Source: Shewanella sp. MTB7
GTDB lineage: Bacteria > Pseudomonadota > Gammaproteobacteria > Enterobacterales > Shewanellaceae
Length of the DNA stretch: 64,000 bases
NCBI RefSeq assembly: GCF_027571385.1
Contig: NZ_CP085636.1
Coordinates: 6,055,001-6,119,000, forward strand
Direction: 5' to 3'
Below are positions 11,010 through 18,901 of the stretch, one piece after another (within the stretch, counting starts at the first letter, position 1; every line of letters begins with the position of its first letter). Made by a program: the position numbers and the translations under genes. The notes beneath the pieces are model-generated. The model was not told the DNA's origin and searched no databases. It worked only from the letters and a program-made list of their open reading frames with translations.

Positions 11010-11264
11010 ATGAGAAAGGAAATAGAGAGTCGGCCTGTAATTAACCTGCAACCAGACATGCTTCCGTTGACAATTGAGGCTTACGCATCAAAGACGTCGC
11101 AATCAGTGAGAGCTGTCAGGGGGCAAGTTGCGCGAGGGCACTTACCTGTTATTCGTACAGATAGTTGTGCGAGTGTTTATATCAATCAAGCCCAGATGAT
11201 TATGGCATCACTGGAATCTGCTGGGTGGGATGTGAAAGTCACAAGCAGGGCATATTCGCTATGA
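11010..11264 (+). CDS. Cox-like DNA-binding control protein
   Basis: Small basic protein of 84 residues with a winged-helix-like stretch (TIEAYASKTSQSVRAVRGQV, then ARGHLPVIRT) of the type seen in P2-family Cox/Apl proteins and excisionases, which repress the lysogenic promoter and direct excision. It is the first gene of the rightward early operon, divergent from the repressor, and shares a repeated motif between its promoter region and the att arm. The next start codon overlaps its stop (ATGA). Assignment rests on context plus weak motif likeness. Confidence 0.6.
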   Translation: MRKEIESRPVINLQPDMLPLTIEAYASKTSQSVRAVRGQVARGHLPVIRTDSCASVYINQAQMIMASLESAGWDVKVTSRAYSL

Positions 11265-11578
11265 CAAACATTCAAAACGACATACCAGAAACACCAAGCC
11301 CATTTGATACAGCTAGGGAAATAATAGGCCGGAGCCATGCAGCAAGTTTGTATGCCCGACTTACCGAACAGCAAAAAGCCATGATCTTGTTTGGCGCAAA
11401 GCTCAAACCAAGTTTGTATATCTCAAAATCAATAGACGAAATGACCTATGACGAACGCGAAGAAATAAGACTGTCGATCATCGCGCTAGGCGAAATTAAT
11501 CACATTTTTGGCGGGGGTATGTTGAGTCGTGAACAGTTCAGCCACAAACCCAAGAGAAACACTAAAACACAGGCGTAA
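11261..11578 (+). CDS. Early phage protein, unknown function
   Basis: 105 residues from the ATG that overlaps the stop of the Cox-like gene (ATGA). The middle (AREIIGRSHAASLYARLTEQQKAMILFGAKL) is predicted helical; the C-terminus is basic (SHKPKRNTKTQA). The position, directly after cox, is that of regulatory or replication accessory genes such as P2 orf78/B, but I do not recognise the family. Confidence 0.7.
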   Translation: MTNIQNDIPETPSPFDTAREIIGRSHAASLYARLTEQQKAMILFGAKLKPSLYISKSIDEMTYDEREEIRLSIIALGEINHIFGGGMLSREQFSHKPKRNTKTQA

Positions 11579-11639
11579 AAAAGCCACTTCAGCTGTAACT
11601 GAAATGGCGCATCAATTCATAACTTTAGGAACTATAAAT

Positions 11640-11951
11640 ATGACAAACGAGATCTTAGCAGTTGAACAACCTGCTTGCAATCATGCATTTGTTCCCGCTA
11701 TCAAGTGGGAGTTCGACTTAACCAATCAACTGCATCTCGATATGCGTCGGTTAATGGCCGATATCTATCAACGTAACGTTGCATCGTTAAGCAATTGTAA
11801 TAATCGCTCAAATTATTACGGTGGCATGGCATACGGCCTATCCCGTGTATCCAAGGATGTCCTCAAAGATAATATTTTACGTGTCTTATGCCTTGATTTG
11901 ATAGAAACAATCAGTTTGCAAGATGCGCTGCATTACGAACTGAGGAGTTAA
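11640..11951 (+). CDS. Early phage protein, unknown function
   Basis: 103 residues starting MTNEILAVEQPACNH. I take the ATG at 11640, which has TTAGGA about 9 nt upstream, not the longer frame that runs back into the preceding gene. The body (FDLTNQLHLDMRRLMADIYQ) looks helical, with an Asn-rich loop. No known domain. Confidence 0.65.
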   Translation: MTNEILAVEQPACNHAFVPAIKWEFDLTNQLHLDMRRLMADIYQRNVASLSNCNNRSNYYGGMAYGLSRVSKDVLKDNILRVLCLDLIETISLQDALHYELRS

Positions 11952-11954
11952 GCC

Positions 11955-12191
11955 ATGGCTAAATTATTCTTAGTTACCCACGGCATTGTCACAGTATCCA
12001 GTCCACGCTGGAATGTTAACTTTCCCGTTAAACAAGTTTGTGTCACGTACACGCCTGATAATTACAACGGCTGGGCCATTGCTCAATATGTCGATTCAAG
12101 TGAGATTGGTGAATTCAATCAGGAACGCGCGAATACCTTTGCACTAGACGCCGAATCTAAGCTGCGTATCCCGCTAAGGGATCCAGCATGA
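11955..12191 (+). CDS. Small early phage protein, unknown function
   Basis: 78 residues, probably mostly beta strand (LFLVTHGIVTVSS, KQVCVTYTP, WAIAQYVDSS). It starts 3 nt after the preceding stop, and its stop overlaps the next ATG by four bases. No recognised family. Confidence 0.6.
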   Translation: MAKLFLVTHGIVTVSSPRWNVNFPVKQVCVTYTPDNYNGWAIAQYVDSSEIGEFNQERANTFALDAESKLRIPLRDPA

Positions 12192-12361
12192 ATCTTCTGA
12201 ACTCAGTCAGCAACTATCCTCCACGGCCAAAAGCAAAACTTAGAGATAAGCCAAATGAAGCTATTCGTCATCAATTGGCTTGCCGCCGAAGAATAGCACT
12301 CATCAAAGAAGCTAGAAGCCTTGGTATCAGCGTTTCAGAACTAATCGGAGAAAAGTCATGA
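12188..12361 (+). CDS. Very small early phage protein (57 aa)
   Basis: An ATG at 12188 overlaps the preceding stop (ATGA), and its own TGA overlaps the ATG at 12358 in the same way. The 57-residue basic product (PPRPKAKLRDKP, then a helix RHQLACRRRIALIKEARSLG) fills what would otherwise be a gap in an operon where every gene is coupled by overlap. The end (LGISVSELIGEKS) resembles half of a helix-turn-helix. It is a coding call based on context. Confidence 0.6.
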   Translation: MNLLNSVSNYPPRPKAKLRDKPNEAIRHQLACRRRIALIKEARSLGISVSELIGEKS

Positions 12362-12585
12362 CAGAAAAAACAATTGTTGCCATCAAGTTTAAGACGAAGC
12401 GCAGTAAATATTTCATTAAATGGACGGCGCATGGTTGGGGATTCGCACACACATTGGTTGGCGCAAGCTTATATGTAAAAGACTCCATTCTATTTAATAA
12501 CGTCTTAGTAGAGTTTAAAGAAAAAGGCGTGGAATTTTCAATCGTTGAAATTGGTGAAATAAATACCTCTAGAGAGCAATCATGA
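12358..12585 (+). CDS. Small early phage protein, unknown function
   Basis: 75 residues; alternating strands and a helix (FNNVLVEFKEKGVEFSIVEIGEI). Start and stop both overlap the neighbours by 4 nt. Its C-terminal 30 residues resemble those of the product at 12830-13327 (FSIVEIG versus FAIVEVS at the same distance from the end), hinting at a shared domain. Confidence 0.6.
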   Translation: MTEKTIVAIKFKTKRSKYFIKWTAHGWGFAHTLVGASLYVKDSILFNNVLVEFKEKGVEFSIVEIGEINTSREQS

Positions 12586-12833
12586 GCAATAAAAAGATTT
12601 CCTATTTTATTTCCCATCTGACTTGTATTAACACCTCAGTTAACGATTGCAAAGGCATACTTGAGTGTGAATTAAGGCTTGATCCGCAAAGCGCGCTGCT
12701 CGCCGCAACAAGTGCCCTCGAAGAGTTAAACAGTAGGGACCAACCAAGCCATACTTCTCGCAAGAAAGCACTGCAAACCATCATAAATAAAGCCAATAAA
12801 TTACTGGCTGGCCGCAAGGAGCAGCGATCATGA
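12582..12833 (+). CDS. Small early phage protein, unknown function
   Basis: 83 residues, a short beta-like N-terminus and a long helical C-terminal half (SALLAATSALEELNS; RKKALQTIINKANKLL). Overlaps both neighbours by four bases. No recognised family. Confidence 0.6.
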   Translation: MSNKKISYFISHLTCINTSVNDCKGILECELRLDPQSALLAATSALEELNSRDQPSHTSRKKALQTIINKANKLLAGRKEQRS

Positions 12834-13327
12834 AACTCGTCCCTATCAAAGTAACACAAATTAAAGCGGTCCCTGCTTTTATCATCACATGCTTAATTTG
12901 TGGAGGTGAATCTTATGTATTAGAGGTTGGAAATGTTGATCAAGTTATCAATAAAGCCACTGCGGAGGGTTGGTATGGGTTTGAATCGTCAGATGAAACT
13001 TGTTCAACAGCCTGCCCGTCATGCGTCAGCTCCAAGCATTTGAAGGCGACAGAAAAAGAACACGCCTTAATAAAGAAATTGAGAGAGTCTGACTGGGCAT
13101 ATTGCGTCATCACGCCGGGAACTAGAGTGGCTATCCAAATGTACGACCTTTACAACGGTTGCTATTTCAATGGTTGGCACCATGAAAAACCAGCTACCTC
13201 TATATCCGTAATTAAAACATTCTGTGCGGATGATAGTGATTTATTGATCCAAACCGCGGCCAAACTTAGAGATATGCACGTGTCATTCGCCATTGTTGAA
13301 GTTAGCAACTCTGGAGAGCCATCATGA
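12830..13327 (+). CDS. Early phage protein with a zinc-ribbon-like cysteine set
   Basis: 165 residues. The N-terminal part has CLIC (about 21-24) and CSTACPSC (about 58-65), a pattern fitting one zinc ribbon. The C-terminal half (about 90-165) has alternating strands and ends FAIVEVSNSGEPS, similar to the end of the product at 12358-12585. The function is unknown; a zinc ribbon suggests nucleic-acid or protein binding. Coupled by ATGA overlaps at both ends. Confidence 0.65.
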   Translation: MKLVPIKVTQIKAVPAFIITCLICGGESYVLEVGNVDQVINKATAEGWYGFESSDETCSTACPSCVSSKHLKATEKEHALIKKLRESDWAYCVITPGTRVAIQMYDLYNGCYFNGWHHEKPATSISVIKTFCADDSDLLIQTAAKLRDMHVSFAIVEVSNSGEPS

Positions 13328-13965
13328 CTACCTGTGAAAGTAATATCGAAAGCACCTATGCCGTTGAAATAGCCAAAAAATGGATATCCTCAAACGCCAT
13401 CATTCTTGATACAGAAACGACAGGTCTTGAATGGGGCTGTGAGGTTGTCGAGGTTGCCGCTATTGAGTTGGCCACTGGCAATATCCTCATGAACACGTTG
13501 GTTAGACCTACTCAACAAATTCCTGATGACATTATCGCTATTCATGGCATCACTAATGACATGGTTGAAAACGCACCTGAATTTAATCTTGTATTAATAG
13601 ATCTTTTAGAGGCCACTCTCGGGCGTGAAATTGTTGCTTGGAATGCTTCATTCGATTTAAAGCTATTGCTATCAACACTGCATATCACCATGCCATTCAC
13701 CGTTGAATGTCAATTAGTCCCATGCATACGGCAGCATTCAGATAACACGAATCGTTGGCACTGTGCCATGTTGAATTATGCCCAATTCGGGGGAGATTGG
13801 AACAACGCCTATGGTGAATACAAATGGCATTCACTCGACAATGCAGCTAAGCAAATGGGGATTGAACTCCCATCTACACGCCATCGTGCGCTTGAGGATT
13901 GTCAATTAACACGTGAAGTGATTCTCAAAATGGCCGCGGTCAATAACGGTAGGAGCCCATTCTGA
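13324..13965 (+). CDS. DnaQ-like 3'-5' exonuclease
   Basis: A 213-residue exonuclease of the DEDDh family. Exo I is ILDTETTGLE (Asp29, Glu31), Exo II WNASFDLKLL (Asp111), Exo III RHRALEDCQLT (His187, Asp192). This fold is used in polymerase proofreading and RNA/DNA trimming. It lies in the early operon before the replication initiator, so it may act in phage DNA replication or in degrading host nucleic acid (inference). Its start overlaps the previous stop (ATGA) and its stop shares one base with the next ATG (TGATG). Confidence 0.88.
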   Translation: MTTCESNIESTYAVEIAKKWISSNAIILDTETTGLEWGCEVVEVAAIELATGNILMNTLVRPTQQIPDDIIAIHGITNDMVENAPEFNLVLIDLLEATLGREIVAWNASFDLKLLLSTLHITMPFTVECQLVPCIRQHSDNTNRWHCAMLNYAQFGGDWNNAYGEYKWHSLDNAAKQMGIELPSTRHRALEDCQLTREVILKMAAVNNGRSPF

Positions 13966-14225
13966 TGAGTAACTTAACTCAAGATACAGCTGAGCATATG
14001 TTAACAACGGGCAAAAAATACACTGCCGCAACACTTGCTATGGAGCTAGGAATATCAACACGTCAAGCATCTGCGAAACTATATAACATTAGAGAAAGTC
14101 GAAAATATACAACAAAGCAATCGTCTCTACCCCGTCGAACGGTAAAAGTAATCTCAATATCAGGTAGAAAGTTACCAGCATCACAGTTGTGGGCTTTAGC
14201 CATATTTGGGAAGTCAGCCTCATGA
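13965..14225 (+). CDS. Small helix-turn-helix-like phage protein
   Basis: 86 residues. Residues about 20-45 (YTAATLAMELGISTRQASAKLYNI) read as a helix-turn-helix, and the C-terminal part is basic. Probably a DNA-binding early regulator; the target is unknown. Confidence 0.6.
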   Translation: MSNLTQDTAEHMLTTGKKYTAATLAMELGISTRQASAKLYNIRESRKYTTKQSSLPRRTVKVISISGRKLPASQLWALAIFGKSAS

Positions 14226-14473
14226 ATAAGTCAAAGATAAGACTCGGCAACATGACGCAACTGCAAATGCGTCAATGGTTGGCACTGAATGACGCCATAG
14301 GGTTTAGCCATACATTCCTAAAGTTAAGCCTAAGCAAGCGAGGCTTAACTGAAGCTGTCGCGGTCGACCTAGAGGATTTTGGTTGTGCAAGGCAACATAG
14401 CAGTTTGGTTATTCACTGTGTGAATCATCATAAATGCACAGGTTGTAACGGTTACATGGGAGATAGCGTGTGA
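14222..14473 (+). CDS. Small early phage protein with C-terminal cysteine/histidine cluster
   Basis: 83 residues from the ATG that overlaps the previous stop. The C-terminal stretch (CARQH..HCVNHHKCTGCNGYMG) holds several Cys and His residues that could bind a metal. The N-terminal half is helical. No recognised family. Confidence 0.6.
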   Translation: MNKSKIRLGNMTQLQMRQWLALNDAIGFSHTFLKLSLSKRGLTEAVAVDLEDFGCARQHSSLVIHCVNHHKCTGCNGYMGDSV

Positions 14474-14715
14474 TAAACAATCCTGAATTTAGGCACCTTA
14501 TTAAACACTACCGTCACTATAAAATTCAATTGCGCTACGCAATAAGCATTTATCGAGGTGAACGTACTGTTGACTCTGCACTCGACATGGCAGTGGCACG
14601 CGGCGCCCTTGAGTGTCTTTATTCTCAAGCGCTTGGTAAAGGTCTATTAAACCTCGCCAAAGGCATTCAAAGAACCATTAAAGCCGCCACGCGCTATGTT
14701 GAGCACGAGTTGTAA
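14470..14715 (+). CDS. Small early phage protein, unknown function
   Basis: 81 residues, starting with GTG that overlaps the previous stop (GTGA), largely helical and basic (FRHLIKHYRHYKIQLRYAISIY). Its TAA shares one base with the ATG of the gpA N-terminal fragment (TAATG). Unknown function. Confidence 0.6.
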   Translation: MINNPEFRHLIKHYRHYKIQLRYAISIYRGERTVDSALDMAVARGALECLYSQALGKGLLNLAKGIQRTIKAATRYVEHEL

Positions 14716-15029
14716 TGCAAGCAAGATTAGCGCTATCGCCTACTATATCGGGACCTAAATACCCCCCGTTGTTTTCAAACACTGAGCAATACCCACTTGA
14801 GGGTAAGGTGTGTCTGTTTAAACCAAACAGCACACCCGCTCACCCCGTCAGCGTGCTGTCAGATAACCAGTATCAAGAAGGACAATATGTCTATGGTTTT
14901 GGCACCGCAGACATTTCAGCTAATACCAATGTATACCAAGCACAAGCGGCTGTTATTGGCTCGCTAGATGAGCACGCTTCAAACCATGCGGTATTCAATC
15001 GCAATCGTGATTTGCGCTTGCGCGATTAA
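14715..15029 (+). pseudogene. N-terminal fragment of replication protein A (frameshifted)
   Basis: This 104-residue frame ends FNRNRDLRLRD and stops at 15027. In the -1 frame, open from just after a TGA at 15008, the sequence continues LRHLPNKIRISISEEYQRRL straight into the long frame. That continuation resembles the P2 gpA segment around NRLPYFLRSLFTSRYDY as I recall it. Joined, the product would be about 815 residues, near P2 gpA (761). The shift must lie in 15011-15026, which contains a TTGCGC-TTGCGC duplication. No canonical slippery heptamer is visible, so mutation or sequence error is likelier than programmed frameshifting. Confidence 0.65.
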
Positions 15030-15160
15030 GGCACCTACCCAATAAAATTCGCATCAGCATTTCAGAAGAATATCAGCGCCGGCTAACCAATAAAGACGGC
15101 ATTGCAAACATACGCGGCGCCAATATTTACCTTAGAACCACGACCGAGTTTATTAACAAG

Positions 15161-17167
15161 GTGTGGCTTAAATACCCGTTTCACAATGCAGGTAGCTTCT
15201 TTAAAAAAATCACATCAGAGCTTCGTGAAGATGTACCTAAAAATGTTGACTTGGATAAAGACGATTTTATACGAACGACTCACTTAGGCGGCTTTGAGTT
15301 AATTCGGTATCGCAAAAGCAAGCAAATGAAACAGGTTGCAAATCGTCTCGCTTTAATCGCGCTTGATGAAGTAAAAGACGCGGCCACTCACAACAATGGT
15401 GATATGGCGTTTCTGAAAGCCTACGATGCAGCGGCCGCGATTTGTCAGCAATGGGATATTCCCCCGCCCTATTATGCCGCGGTAAAGATCGACTTCATTA
15501 TTCCAGCGGCCGAGTGTGCCATATTGCGCATGACGTGCCCTAAGTGGTGGTTAAAGAAACTATCAAACTTGCGCGACAGATGCACTGAACACATGAACAT
15601 CGCCGCAGGACTTGTCAATGAGGGCAGCCCATACATAAGCCGTGACAGCTTCAATGAATGGTGTGAGCAGCAAAAAAGCGGCCTTGAATGGTTAGAAAGT
15701 ACGATGATTGAATCTGAATCAGGTGTGATCATCCCTCTGATTGATGCTGCAATGTCAGGTACTGCCAATCCAAAAAACCGCTTTGTTGAAATGGTGGTTA
15801 GGGCGCGAGGTCTGGAGGAAGTCGCGGAAGACTTAGGCTACATAGGGTTTATGGCTAACATTACCGCGCCAAGTAAATATCACCGCAACTCGAAGAAATG
15901 GAATGCAGAAGATCCTCGCTATGCTCAACAGTTTTTAGTGAAGCAATGGGCGAAGGTCCGTACCGCCCTTACTAACCTCAAAATAAAATTCAAAGGGTTT
16001 CGTATTGTGGAGCCTCATAAAGATAGTACCCCTCACTGGCACATGATGATCTTTGTGCATCCAGATACCGCCGAAACAACACAAGAAATTATAACCAAGT
16101 ACGCGTTTGAAGTGGATGGCGACGAGGACGGTGCAAAAGAGCATAGATTAGTCTTTGAGCCTATAGACAAAATCAAAGGCTCAGCTACGGGTTATCTCAT
16201 CAAATACATAACCAAAGGTATCAGGGGCGAACATATGCAGGGAGAGCTAGATCTTGAGTCTGGACTCCCTATTGAGGAAGCCGCTAGAAATATCGCATCT
16301 TGGGCGAGTCGGCACAAATTACGTCAATTTCAGTTTTTTGGCATGAAGTCTGTCTCCGCCTGGCGAGAGTTTAGGCGGATAAAGGAATGCCCTCAACCTG
16401 TTGAGATAGAGCTAGCGAGAGCAGCTGCTGTCAATTCCAACTGGAAAGAGTTTGAGGCCGCGCTAGCCGTTAACCCAATCAAGCTAGATTACGAAAAAAC
16501 AGAGTGCGGTAATGAATACGGTGAAGAAACCAAGCGAGTCATTGGCCTGTGGTATCCCAACAAAAAGCATGACGGCAAGCAAGACATACGTTCATTGATC
16601 ACCCGTGGTGATAAATGGACTATTCGCGCCATGGATAGTGATGAAAAAATTAATTACAAGAAGCTAAAACAAGAGCGCTTAAAGGTCTTCAAAGAAAACG
16701 CACAACTTAAAGAAGCTTACGACGACACTAGAGAGCAATGTAAAAATAAATTGATTGGGCTAGCTAAAAAGAAAGAGGCTGCAAAAGGAAAAGAAAAGGA
16801 ATTGTTCCAAGCACAAATAGAGAGCCTTAAAGCCACTGACACCGCCCTCATGAAGCCGACACTAAAGGCACTGCCTAAATGGAAGATGAGCCAAGGCTCT
16901 AGCTCTAAGAGCCGCGGCAGCGGTGAAACTAGGACTTGTAGGAATAACTGTACAGACTCCATTTCAAGCCGGCCAAAAATCGAAATGTCAGATACAACTC
17001 TGAGGTATTTAGCCTCTCACGGCGTCGAACATCCTCACTCACTGGAGCTATTAGCTAACGGTTTACGAGTTTTCACTGACGAGGGTAAGGTCTGGTGGTT
17101 CAGTGATGGCCAACTGCAGTTCGAACGACTGGTAGATGCTGAAAATAGCGAGTTTGAATTTTTTTAA
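15161..17167 (+). CDS. Rolling-circle replication endonuclease, P2 gpA family (main part)
   Basis: P2 gpA nicks the phage origin and starts rolling-circle replication. This 668-residue frame holds the catalytic parts: the HUH metal motif TPHWH (His292, His294) and the two-tyrosine motif YLIKY (Tyr345, Tyr349). FRIVEPHKDSTPHWHMM matches gpA closely. The GTG at 15161 is only the first usable start in frame; open sequence runs upstream to about 15011 with no ATG, GTG or TTG, which supports the view that the natural N-terminus is in the frame at 14715-15029. A charged coiled coil lies at about 510-570. Confidence 0.9.
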   Translation: MWLKYPFHNAGSFFKKITSELREDVPKNVDLDKDDFIRTTHLGGFELIRYRKSKQMKQVANRLALIALDEVKDAATHNNGDMAFLKAYDAAAAICQQWDIPPPYYAAVKIDFIIPAAECAILRMTCPKWWLKKLSNLRDRCTEHMNIAAGLVNEGSPYISRDSFNEWCEQQKSGLEWLESTMIESESGVIIPLIDAAMSGTANPKNRFVEMVVRARGLEEVAEDLGYIGFMANITAPSKYHRNSKKWNAEDPRYAQQFLVKQWAKVRTALTNLKIKFKGFRIVEPHKDSTPHWHMMIFVHPDTAETTQEIITKYAFEVDGDEDGAKEHRLVFEPIDKIKGSATGYLIKYITKGIRGEHMQGELDLESGLPIEEAARNIASWASRHKLRQFQFFGMKSVSAWREFRRIKECPQPVEIELARAAAVNSNWKEFEAALAVNPIKLDYEKTECGNEYGEETKRVIGLWYPNKKHDGKQDIRSLITRGDKWTIRAMDSDEKINYKKLKQERLKVFKENAQLKEAYDDTREQCKNKLIGLAKKKEAAKGKEKELFQAQIESLKATDTALMKPTLKALPKWKMSQGSSSKSRGSGETRTCRNNCTDSISSRPKIEMSDTTLRYLASHGVEHPHSLELLANGLRVFTDEGKVWWFSDGQLQFERLVDAENSEFEFF

Positions 17168-17185
17168 TACATAGGAAGCGAACAA

Positions 17186-17473
17186 ATGACTACACCATTT
17201 GATAAATGTCCCACTTGTGGTGGTGACGCTATCGATAGATCTAACTTTTGGGAGTCTTCACCTCCTAATGGGCGAGAGCTTGAAGAACAGATGCACCGTG
17301 TTCGCAGGGCAATTAGAAAGTATTACCTTGCTTTGGATAATGGTCAACATGGTGGGGTGGCACAAGACAAGGCATTTGAAGAAATACAGGAAGTGTTAAA
17401 TATGTACTTGGTGCGAGGCGAAGTCACCAGGCTTTTAGACACTCACCCGCAACTAAATCCATTTTATGAATAA
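17186..17473 (+). CDS. Small phage protein with N-terminal CxxC
   Basis: 95 residues; CPTCGG at 8-13 is half of a zinc ribbon, then a helical region (ELEEQMHRVRRAIRKYYLAL). It starts after ATAGGAAGC, a ribosome-site motif shared with the next two genes. Function unknown. Confidence 0.6.
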   Translation: MTTPFDKCPTCGGDAIDRSNFWESSPPNGRELEEQMHRVRRAIRKYYLALDNGQHGGVAQDKAFEEIQEVLNMYLVRGEVTRLLDTHPQLNPFYE

Positions 17474-17487
17474 TAGGAAGCTTTAGT

Positions 17488-17781
17488 ATGAGAATAAAAC
17501 AGCAATTAAGAAATGCGCTCGCAATAATTGAACAAATGAAAAATAAAGAGTGGAAATTTATCACGATTCATATGAGTGGTGATGAATGGCCAGAATGTTT
17601 TGTAGCGAAAAGAGGAAAAGATAGTTTATGGGTGGCAAATGGAATGTTTTTTTGTGCAATCAGCGATAGGCCGTGGGAATTAGGTATTTTTAGGGTGCTG
17701 GTTTGGTTCTTCGGGGCTAGGCAAGGACGTCGAAAGGCCATTAAGGAAGGGAGAGGTCAGGTATCCAATCTACGAGAATAG
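17488..17781 (+). CDS. Small phage protein, unknown function
   Basis: 97 residues. An N-terminal helix (IKQQLRNALAIIEQMKNKEW) is followed by strands with many Trp residues and a basic end. Preceded by TAGGAAGC. No recognised family. Confidence 0.55.
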   Translation: MRIKQQLRNALAIIEQMKNKEWKFITIHMSGDEWPECFVAKRGKDSLWVANGMFFCAISDRPWELGIFRVLVWFFGARQGRRKAIKEGRGQVSNLRE

Positions 17782-17850
17782 TCATGTTTAGTGGGGTTTA
17801 TTCTTGAATGTGAGCGATTAGTCATTTTATAAGTAACGGGAAGCCTTAAT

Positions 17851-18279
17851 ATGAAAAAAATCAACTGGAATGTCATGTCTGAATTAGGACTAGTTGAAAA
17901 AATAAATCGAGAAATTTTACACCCGCTAGGCTTAGCTGTGGCATATTGCCCACACACGGGGTTCTCTGAAAGTATACTTATCGCTGATGATGGTATCTGG
18001 GAATATGGAAACATAAAAAGCGTAATTGTAAGCGACGAAGAAATTAGAACATTCTTAGAGGAGATCGTGCATAAGGAGTCAGTTGAAGAGTCTAAGGCCA
18101 TTGCTATAGAATGGCGGGATCCAGAACCCATTCAAAAAATTCAATTAGCAGCGTTTATTGTTGAGCAGTTGATTGCAAAAATTAGGATCGAAAATCTAAT
18201 AGTCGATCCTACGCACATTTTAAAAATGGCCGTAATTGCATGTGAAGATGCAGAAACAGGCCTTCCCAGAAAAAACTAA
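17851..18279 (+). CDS. Phage protein, unknown function
   Basis: 142 residues, starting MKKINWNVMSELGLVEKINREILHPLGL. It has the look of conserved hypothetical proteins found at the end of early operons in marine P2-like phages, but I cannot name the family. An acidic central part, then a helical C-terminus. Preceded by CGGGAAGC. It is the last gene of the rightward early operon before a 620-bp non-coding gap. Confidence 0.65.
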   Translation: MKKINWNVMSELGLVEKINREILHPLGLAVAYCPHTGFSESILIADDGIWEYGNIKSVIVSDEEIRTFLEEIVHKESVEESKAIAIEWRDPEPIQKIQLAAFIVEQLIAKIRIENLIVDPTHILKMAVIACEDAETGLPRKN

Positions 18280-18352
18280 AGCAGGCATTTTGAGTTTTTT
18301 TATTTTTCGCAAAAATCCCATATTCTAAAATTATTATCTTCAACATAAAAAA

Positions 18353-18383
18353 TTCCTTAATTGCACTGATGGCAATTAAGGAA
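18353..18383. repeat. Perfect 12-bp stem-loop in the prophage gap
   Basis: TTCCTTAATTGC (18353-18364) and GCAATTAAGGAA (18372-18383) are perfect inverted repeats around a 7-nt loop. No T tract follows, so it is not a standard terminator. The stem core AATTGC recurs in the hairpin at 18551. Confidence 0.75.
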
Positions 18384-18550
18384 CAGATAGATTTAGCATC
18401 TAACTTATTGATAATAATTAATTTAGTTGGTGCTCGTTGTTTTTATAAAAATCACCTTAAATTTCTCTGCAAATTTTCAGAGAATATTTTTAACATTTAA
18501 AATCAATCTGTTATCTTTTTGAAATACGTTAAAACGCACTGTAGTTAGCG

Positions 18551-18579
18551 CCACTAATTGCCATTTGTGCAATTAGTGG
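18551..18579. repeat. Perfect 11-bp stem-loop sharing its core with the hairpin at 18353
   Basis: CCACTAATTGC (18551-18561) and GCAATTAGTGG (18569-18579) enclose a 7-nt loop. TAATTGC-N7-GCAATTA is common to both hairpins, 198 bp apart. Confidence 0.75.
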
Positions 18580-18700
18580 TGAAACCAATTTATCGAGAAA
18601 GCCCTTATACGGCGCATTCTGGCGGCCTGTTGGCAATGTTTGCTTAATGGCAAAAACAACGTACAAAGAGCCCCAAAGTGTGGTGGGGATGAGTGCTTTT

Positions 18701-18724
18701 TTATGAGAATTTATTTTCTCATAA
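18701..18724. repeat. 9-bp stem-loop
   Basis: TTATGAGAA (18701-18709) and TTCTCATAA (18716-18724) around a 6-nt loop, third hairpin in the same gap. Confidence 0.6.
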
Positions 18725-18849
18725 ATATTTTCTCAACAAGGGATATGTCGTGGTGAGTGGTAACGACTAAGGCTGCATTGGTAAACTTTTGACAGGAACT
18801 GGTCATGTTTGCGTTCATGTTGGTCACGTTGGAAAATTATTTACCAGTC

Positions 18850-18890
18850 AAAAAAAAGCGAGTCAGCAAATTGCTGGCTCGCTTTTTTTA
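18850..18890. terminator. Bidirectional terminator between the early and tail operons
   Basis: AGCGAGTCAGC pairs with GCTGGCTCGCT (one G-T pair) around a short AT loop, with an A-run on the left and T-run on the right. It should end the minus-strand tail operon (last gene stops at 18902) and any rightward transcript from the gap. Confidence 0.9.
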
Positions 18891-18901
18891 TGAGAATGAT
18901 T

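Larger units (their letters stand above)
18542..18893 (+). other. Possible decayed or frame-broken small reading frame (Ash-like look)
   Basis: After a TAG at 18539-18544 a frame reads APLIAICAISGETNLSRKPL and on to EPQSVVGMSAFL, stopping at 18704-18706; its only ATG is at 18647. Further pieces occur in other frames: KAALVNF (frame of 18757), and GHVCVHVGHVGKLFTSQKKA up to the terminator (frame of 18831). The style resembles small Ash-like frames of phage/satellite immunity regions, from memory only. It may be a broken gene or chance frames in a structured RNA. Confidence 0.3.

Noticed and set aside
15011..15026. Programmed -1 frameshift site in gene A
   Set aside because: No X-XXY-YYZ slippery heptamer or clear downstream structure is visible; a mutation or sequence error is the simpler reading.
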